From: Actinomycetospora corticicola
Lineage (GTDB): Bacteria; Actinomycetota; Actinomycetes; Mycobacteriales; Pseudonocardiaceae
Assembly (NCBI RefSeq): GCF_013409505.1
Contig: NZ_JACCBN010000001.1
Span: 6,014,001 to 6,078,000 of the forward strand
Direction of reading: 5' to 3'
Length of the DNA stretch: 64,000 bases
Shown here: positions 59,653 to 64,000 of the stretch, in pieces
Layout of the letters: each line of letters starts with the position of its first letter
How positions within the stretch are numbered: the first letter of the stretch is position 1
The notes under the pieces: generated by a model
What the model was told of the DNA's origin: nothing
The model's input: the letters and a program-made list of their open reading frames with translations, nothing else
The model's database searches: none
Position numbers and translations under genes: made by a program

Positions 59653-60024
59653 ATGCCGAACTACCAGTTCACCGTCACGGCCGGGTCCACGAGTGCCCTC
59701 CGGAAGAAGGAGATCGCCGAGGCCATCACCAAGGCGCACTGCGCCGTCACCGGCGCACCGGACTACTACGTCAACTGCACCTTCGTCGAGGTGCCCGAGG
59801 ACGCCCTCTGGCAGGCCGGCAACCTCCTGCCCGGTGCGCGGATGGTCGGCCTCATCCGGGAGCGGCCCGAGGCACTGAAGAAGGAGCTGCTGCTCGCCCT
59901 GGGCCACGCGTGGGCGGAGGCCACGGGCGAACCGTTCGAGGCGGCGGCGATGGGACTCGTCGCGGTCCCCGGCTACCAGACCCTCGAGAACGGCGCCCTG
60001 CTCGGCGAGGCCGAGGACGACTGA
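59653..60024 (+). CDS. tautomerase-superfamily protein (cis-CaaD-like)
   Basis: 123 residues with GAAGGAGACG upstream of the ATG. It begins MPNYQFTVTAGSTSALRKKE, giving Pro1. YYVNCTFVEVPEDALWQAGN near 38 and RPEALKKELLLALGHAWAEA near 73 fit the cis-3-chloroacrylate dehalogenase-like tautomerase group. 20 nt after the MFS gene. Probably acts on an unsaturated oxo-acid together with the FAH-family enzyme. Third tautomerase-type protein in this catabolic region. Confidence 0.8.
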   Translation: MPNYQFTVTAGSTSALRKKEIAEAITKAHCAVTGAPDYYVNCTFVEVPEDALWQAGNLLPGARMVGLIRERPEALKKELLLALGHAWAEATGEPFEAAAMGLVAVPGYQTLENGALLGEAEDD

Positions 60025-60031
60025 CCAGGCT

Positions 60032-60106
60032 GCGGTAGCGGGACCCGAAGGACCACCCGCGGTGAACGTCCAGGGTCCCGCCGACTTTGCGGTCCCGCTC
60101 TACCGC
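60032..60106. repeat. imperfect inverted repeat between tautomerase and FAH-family genes
   Basis: GCGGTAGCGGGACC at 60032-60045 pairs with GGTCCCGCTCTACCGC at 60091-60106 (2-nt bulge), enclosing further GC-rich stems including GGGTCCCG. It may be a partial terminator, an attenuator or an mRNA-processing structure that separates expression of the two halves of unit D. Confidence 0.4.
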
Positions 60107-60273
60107 GGCCGTGAACGGCGCCGGCCCCGTCCGGCCTCGGCCCTGGGCCCACGTCGAGACCGCCCACCACGCGAGCACGACCCAGCCGGCTGATCGCCAC
60201 CACCGCCACTCCGGCCCTTCCGGTCGACGACCGTCGCTACCCGGTGCCGCGAGGAAATCATCAAGGAGACGCA

Positions 60274-61233
60274 ATGAAGGTCGTCCGGCACCGCACCTCG
60301 GCCGGGCCTACGTTGGCCGTCCAGCTCGACGACGAGACCATCGCGGACCTGCCCCCCGGGGTGGAGCTGGCCGAGCTGCTGGCCACCGACGGCCTGCTGC
60401 ACGACGCCGGGGAGAAGGCCCGTCGCACCGGAGAGCGCCGGGCGCTGGCCCGCGCGCAGCTCATGGCCCCTCTGGACCCACCGACCTTCCGGGACTTCTC
60501 CACCTTTCCCGAGCACACCGCGGGCAGCGTGAAGCTGCTCGACCCCACCGCCGGGCTCCCGCCGGAGTTCTACGAGATCCCGACCTTCTACTTCTCCAAC
60601 CCCTATGCGATCGCCGGGCCGCACGACGACGTCCCGGTCCCTCCGGGGTGCGAGTTGTTCGACTACGAGCTCGAGGTCGGCGCCGTGGTGGGGCGTGCCG
60701 GGCAGGACCTCACCGTCGAGGAGGCCGGGGACCACATCGCCGGCTACGTGGTCCTCAACGACTTCTCCGCGCGCGACGTCCAGTTCCACGAGATGCGGAT
60801 GCGCCTGGGCCCGGCCAAGGGCAAGGACACCGCGACCACCCTGGGCTCGGTGTTCGTCACCGCTGACGAGCTGGAGCCCCACCGATCGGGGGCCTCCTTC
60901 GACCTGGAGATGGAGGTCCGGGTCAACGGCGAACTCCTGGGCAGCGACCGCCTGCACAACATGGCCTGGTCCTTCCCGGCCCTGGCCGCCTACGCCTCTC
61001 GCGGCACCGTCATCCGGCCTGGCGACCTCCTGGGCTCGGGCACCTGCCAGGGCGGGTGCCTCGCCGAGCTCTGGGGCCGACACGGCTGGGGGCATCACCC
61101 GCCTCTGCAGCCGGGCGACGTCGTCACCACCACCGTCGACGGCCTCGGTGGGACCCGCAACCGCATCGTCGCCGGGTCCCCGAGCCATCCCATCCACCCC
61201 TGGACGTCGATGGCGACGTCCCTTGCGGAATGA
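60274..61233 (+). CDS. fumarylacetoacetate hydrolase (FAH) family protein
   Basis: 319 residues from the ATG at 60274, AAGGAG upstream. The FAH C-terminal domain is clear: RDFSTFPEHT near 68, ELFDYELEVGAVVGRAGQDL near 130 with metal-binding Glu residues, GYVVLNDFSARDVQFHEMRM near 158 (metal Asp) and LLGSGTCQGGCLAELWG near 250. Members cleave or hydrate oxo-acids (fumarylacetoacetate, acylpyruvates, 2-oxo-pent-4-enoate) or decarboxylate. Its stop overlaps the P450 start (ATGA). With the tautomerases it suggests processing of a dicarbonyl or enol acid. Confidence 0.88.
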   Translation: MKVVRHRTSAGPTLAVQLDDETIADLPPGVELAELLATDGLLHDAGEKARRTGERRALARAQLMAPLDPPTFRDFSTFPEHTAGSVKLLDPTAGLPPEFYEIPTFYFSNPYAIAGPHDDVPVPPGCELFDYELEVGAVVGRAGQDLTVEEAGDHIAGYVVLNDFSARDVQFHEMRMRLGPAKGKDTATTLGSVFVTADELEPHRSGASFDLEMEVRVNGELLGSDRLHNMAWSFPALAAYASRGTVIRPGDLLGSGTCQGGCLAELWGRHGWGHHPPLQPGDVVTTTVDGLGGTRNRIVAGSPSHPIHPWTSMATSLAE

Positions 61234-62489
61234 GACCACCGATCATGAGCTCTCCGACCGTGCCGCCCGGCCACCGCGAGGTCGCCCAGCTCGACCTCGA
61301 GTCCGTCGACCTGACCGACCTCGGCTACTTCGAGGACGGGCCCCCGCACGAGCTGTTCGCGCGGATGCGCACCGAGGCGCCGGTGCGCTGGAACCCCTCC
61401 GCGGACGGGGTCGGGTTCTGGTCGCTGACGCGCGCCGAGGACATCATCGCGGTCAGCCGGGACCCCGAGACGTTCTCCAGCGAGACCGGCGGGGTCTGGG
61501 CGCGCCCGGACACGATCGCCCCCCTGGAGTTCACCCGCAACCTGCTGATGTTCAAGGACGCCCCGGAGCACACCAAGTACCGCAAGATCATCCAGCGCGC
61601 CTTCCTGCCCCGGACCGTCACCCGCCTCGAGGACGAGATCCGCGACATCGTCCGCGGCCGCCTGGCCACGCTCGCCGGGAAGACCGAGTCCGACCTCGTC
61701 GCCGAGATCGCCGTTCCCGTCCCGCTCACGGTCATCAGCCGCCTGCTCGGCTCTCCCGACGACGACATCGACCGTCTGATGCAGTGGACCGAACAGCTCG
61801 GGAGCGGGGTGACCCACAACGAGGACCGGACCCAGGTCCTCGGCGAGATGGGGCAGTACTTCGCGGAACTGGTCGCCCGCCAGCGTGGCGGCGATCGGGA
61901 GACCCTCGCCGACGCCCTGTTCAACGCCGAGGTCGACGGCAAGACCCTCAACGAGATCGAGATCGCGCTGTTCTTCGGCATCCTCGTCTTCGCGGGCAAC
62001 GACACCACCCGCAGCACCTTCGCCGGCGGCATGCAGGCCCTCATCGAGAACCCCGACCAGCTCGACCTGCTGCGCCGTGAACCCCAGCGCATCCCCAACG
62101 CGATCGAGGAGATCCTGCGTTGGGCCAGCCCGTTGAACTTCTTCGCCCGGACCGCCACCCGCGATACGACGATCGGCGGCGTCGACATCGCCGCCGGTGA
62201 GCGGATCATCATGTGGTATACGGCCGGCAACCGCGACTCCGCGATGATCCCGAACGCCGAGGTCTTCGACATCACCCGCGACAAGCCCACCCACATCGCC
62301 TTCGGTGGCGGCGGGCCGCACTTCTGCCTCGGCGCGCACCTCGCGCGACGTGAGCTCACCGTGCTGCTCGAGGAGGTACCGCCCCGGCTGCACGACCTCG
62401 CGATCAACGGACCGGTCACCCACCTGCGCTCACACTGGGCCAACTCACTCACCTCGCTGCCGGTGAGCCATCGGCCCGTGAGCGGCTGA
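61230..62489 (+). CDS. cytochrome P450
   Basis: 419 residues from the ATG at 61230 that overlaps the FAH stop; an ATG at 61245 is an alternative. Oxygen-binding I-helix AGNDTTR (255-261), ExxR at Glu294-Arg297, and heme ligand Cys366 in FGGGGPHFCLGAHLARRE. The sequence type is that of soluble bacterial P450s that hydroxylate terpenes, sterols or fatty acids (CYP108/CYP124/CYP125/CYP142 area). No ferredoxin or ferredoxin reductase gene is adjacent in the window. It probably hydroxylates the pathway substrate at an unactivated carbon. Confidence 0.93.
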   Translation: MRPPIMSSPTVPPGHREVAQLDLESVDLTDLGYFEDGPPHELFARMRTEAPVRWNPSADGVGFWSLTRAEDIIAVSRDPETFSSETGGVWARPDTIAPLEFTRNLLMFKDAPEHTKYRKIIQRAFLPRTVTRLEDEIRDIVRGRLATLAGKTESDLVAEIAVPVPLTVISRLLGSPDDDIDRLMQWTEQLGSGVTHNEDRTQVLGEMGQYFAELVARQRGGDRETLADALFNAEVDGKTLNEIEIALFFGILVFAGNDTTRSTFAGGMQALIENPDQLDLLRREPQRIPNAIEEILRWASPLNFFARTATRDTTIGGVDIAAGERIIMWYTAGNRDSAMIPNAEVFDITRDKPTHIAFGGGGPHFCLGAHLARRELTVLLEEVPPRLHDLAINGPVTHLRSHWANSLTSLPVSHRPVSG

Positions 62490-62532
62490 CACGGCCCGCT
62501 GACTTCCCCGACCACCACGTGTGGTCCGGGCC

Positions 62533-62574
62533 GGGGTCGGCCACCGCACCACGAGCGGTGCGGTGGCCGACCCC
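62533..62574. terminator. 18-bp perfect hairpin between P450 and GMC oxidoreductase genes
   Basis: Arms GGGGTCGGCCACCGCACC and GGTGCGGTGGCCGACCCC are perfectly complementary, with a 6-nt loop. It is the strongest hairpin I found in the window and lies 44 nt after the P450 stop. It could end the transcript or reduce readthrough into the GMC gene. Confidence 0.7.
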
Positions 62575-62624
62575 GCTCGATGCCCGCCGAGCCCGACACG
62601 GGCCGCCTCACCCTCGGAGACACG

Positions 62625-64000
62625 ATGACCAACGCTCAGTACTCGGACGAGTCCGCGGACTACGTCGTCGTTGGAGCGGGCGCGGCCGGCGCCGCTCTGT
62701 CGGCGCGGTTGAGCGAGAACGGCCGCTACCAGGTCGTCCTGCTCGAAGCCGGTGGCACCGCCCGCGCCCAGGCAGTGAACGTGCCCGCAGCGTTCTCCCA
62801 GCTGTTCAAGACCGACCGGGACTGGGACTACCAGACCGCTCCCCAGACGTCCTTGGACAACCGGTCGATCTACTGGCCGCGAGGGCGGATGCTCGGCGGG
62901 AGTACGTCGATGAACGCCATGATGTGGGTGCGCGGGTTCGCCCAGGACTACGACCGGTGGGCCGAGCTCGCGGGTTCGGACTGGTCGTTCGAGGCGCTCC
63001 TGCCCTACTTCCGGCGCGTGGAGCACGTCGCGGGGTCCGCCGACCCCGATCACGGCACCTCGGGCGCGATCCAGGTCCAGGCCCAGCGTGACCCCCGGCC
63101 GCTCACCGGCGCATTCCTGGCCGCGGTCGAGGAGACCGGGCACGCCGTCGAGGCCGCCAACACCCGCACCCCGGCCGGATTCAGCCAGACGATGGTCACC
63201 CAGGCGCGCGGCGCCCGCTCCAGCACGGCCGTGGCCTATCTCAAGCCCGCGCAGTCGCGCCGTAACTTCACCGTGCACACCGGCGCGCACGCCACCCGGG
63301 TGCTGTTCGAGGGCACCCGCGCCGTCGGCGTCGAGTTCGAGCAGAACGGGCGCACCCGCACCTGCCGCGCGCGCCGGGAGGTGGTGCTCTGCGGCGGGAC
63401 GATCAACACCCCGCAGCTGCTGCAGCTCTCGGGCATCGGCGATCCGGCCCTGCTCCGGAGCCACGGGATCGACGTCGTCGTCGACGCCCCCGACGTGGGA
63501 CGGCACCTGCGCGATCACCTCGTGGGCTTCCTCGTCGCCGAGGTCGAGGGCGGCAGCCTGCTCGACGTCACCAAGCCCCGGGCCCTGGTCGACTACCTCC
63601 TGCGCCGCCGCGGCATGCTCACCTCGAACGTCGCCGAGGCCTACGGCTTCCTGCGTGTCGGTGACGGCCCCGGGTTGCCCGACGTGGAACTGATCTTCGC
63701 TCCGGCCGCCTACGTCGACGAGGGCCTCACCGGCATCCCCTCGCACGCGATCACCCTCGGGGCGATCCTGCTGCAGCCGGAGAGTTCCGGTGTCGTCGAG
63801 GTGACCAGCAGCGACCCGCACGCGAAGCCGACGATCGACCCGCGCTACCTCTCCGACCCCGACGGTCACGACATGCAGATCCTGACCGCCGGCCTCGAGG
63901 CCTGCGCGGACATCCTGGCCGCGCCGAGCCTGAAGGCGGTGACCACGGGCCGGTTCGTGCGCCCCTTCGGCGGCGAGACGATGAGTCCCGAGGACCGCAT
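62625..64000 (+). CDS. GMC-family FAD oxidoreductase (choline/alcohol dehydrogenase-like), 3' end outside window
   Basis: 458 residues are visible and the frame is still open at the window end. N-terminal FAD motif VVVGAGAAGAALSARLSENG and VVLLEAGG, then the GMC signature-1 region YWPRGRMLGGSTSMNAMMWV near 85 and DYDRWAELAGSDWSFEALLP. Signature 2 is CGGTINTPQLLQLSGIGDP near 256. The catalytic His pair would lie near the C-terminus, beyond the window. Members oxidise primary or secondary alcohols to aldehydes or ketones. After the P450 it would fit oxidation of the introduced alcohol. Confidence 0.92.
   Translation, partial: MTNAQYSDESADYVVVGAGAAGAALSARLSENGRYQVVLLEAGGTARAQAVNVPAAFSQLFKTDRDWDYQTAPQTSLDNRSIYWPRGRMLGGSTSMNAMMWVRGFAQDYDRWAELAGSDWSFEALLPYFRRVEHVAGSADPDHGTSGAIQVQAQRDPRPLTGAFLAAVEETGHAVEAANTRTPAGFSQTMVTQARGARSSTAVAYLKPAQSRRNFTVHTGAHATRVLFEGTRAVGVEFEQNGRTRTCRARREVVLCGGTINTPQLLQLSGIGDPALLRSHGIDVVVDAPDVGRHLRDHLVGFLVAEVEGGSLLDVTKPRALVDYLLRRRGMLTSNVAEAYGFLRVGDGPGLPDVELIFAPAAYVDEGLTGIPSHAITLGAILLQPESSGVVEVTSSDPHAKPTIDPRYLSDPDGHDMQILTAGLEACADILAAPSLKAVTTGRFVRPFGGETMSPEDR

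Noticed and set aside
1..64000. CRISPR arrays, rRNA genes and transposase genes
   Set aside because: No regular short repeats with spacers, no rRNA sequence and no recognisable transposase or integrase were seen on reading both strands.

Overview
High-GC actinobacterial chromosome (roughly 70% G+C, many GTG starts, genes packed with GTGA/ATGA overlaps). Several families point to the Actinomycetes and probably to Pseudonocardiales: an NDMA-type alcohol dehydrogenase, an LLM/F420-type oxidoreductase, a WS/DGAT acyltransferase, DUF3556 and DUF5994 proteins, and repeated GAF-ANTAR regulators. The genus is an inference, not something the sequence proves.

Layout. (1) 1-2653: end of an ethanolamine permease followed by translationally coupled eutB and eutC. 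(2) 2694-6551: SGNH hydrolase, DUF2277 protein, a secreted PVAP-repeat membrane protein, a GAF-ANTAR regulator and an alpha/beta hydrolase. (3) 6556-12575: amidase / FAD oxidoreductase / DUF3556 operon, divergent from a PucR-type regulator with a 19-bp palindrome between them. (4) 12578-24104: lipid and acyl-CoA metabolism (TetR, three AMP-forming ligases including acetoacetyl-CoA synthetase, SDR, CorA, LLM oxidoreductase, NDMA-type alcohol dehydrogenase). (5) 24406-31616: two tiny ORFs coupled to a WS/DGAT gene, a DUF5994 unit, three GAF-ANTAR-type sensors and a Crp/Fnr regulator.

(6) 31799-39644: a region bounded by two 165-nt direct repeats. Each begins with the 3' end of a tRNA (T-arm and acceptor strand, tRNA-Lys-like, minus strand), and the left copy still has the tRNA's hairpin terminator beside it. 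This looks like tandem integration at a tRNA gene. The cargo is an AraC regulator, a thioredoxin-like lipoprotein with CcdA, a complete tatA-tatC-tatB set, a ferritin-like protein with a twin-arginine signal, and a frameshifted ssb. No integrase remains.

(7) 40755-64000: a large catabolic region of four transcription units. Unit A (minus): DsrE-like, SCP2-like, linalool dehydratase/isomerase-like protein, alpha/beta hydrolase, enoyl-CoA hydratase, CaiB-type CoA transferase. Unit B (plus): tautomerase, alpha/beta hydrolase, MDR reductase. Unit C (minus): aldehyde dehydrogenase, enoyl-CoA hydratase, thiolase, acyl-CoA ligase, DUF302 protein. Unit D (plus): tautomerase, MFS transporter, tautomerase, FAH-family enzyme, cytochrome P450, GMC oxidoreductase. 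An HxlR regulator lies between A and B and a GntR regulator between C and D. The 16-base element TTGACTTTCTGAACTC precedes units A, B and C in the same orientation relative to each, which argues for one HxlR-controlled regulon. The copy before C sits beside a decayed duplicate of the hxlR gene. The enzymes fit uptake, hydroxylation/dehydration, oxidation to an acid, CoA activation and beta-oxidation of a terpenoid or alicyclic/aromatic compound. The substrate is not determinable from sequence alone.
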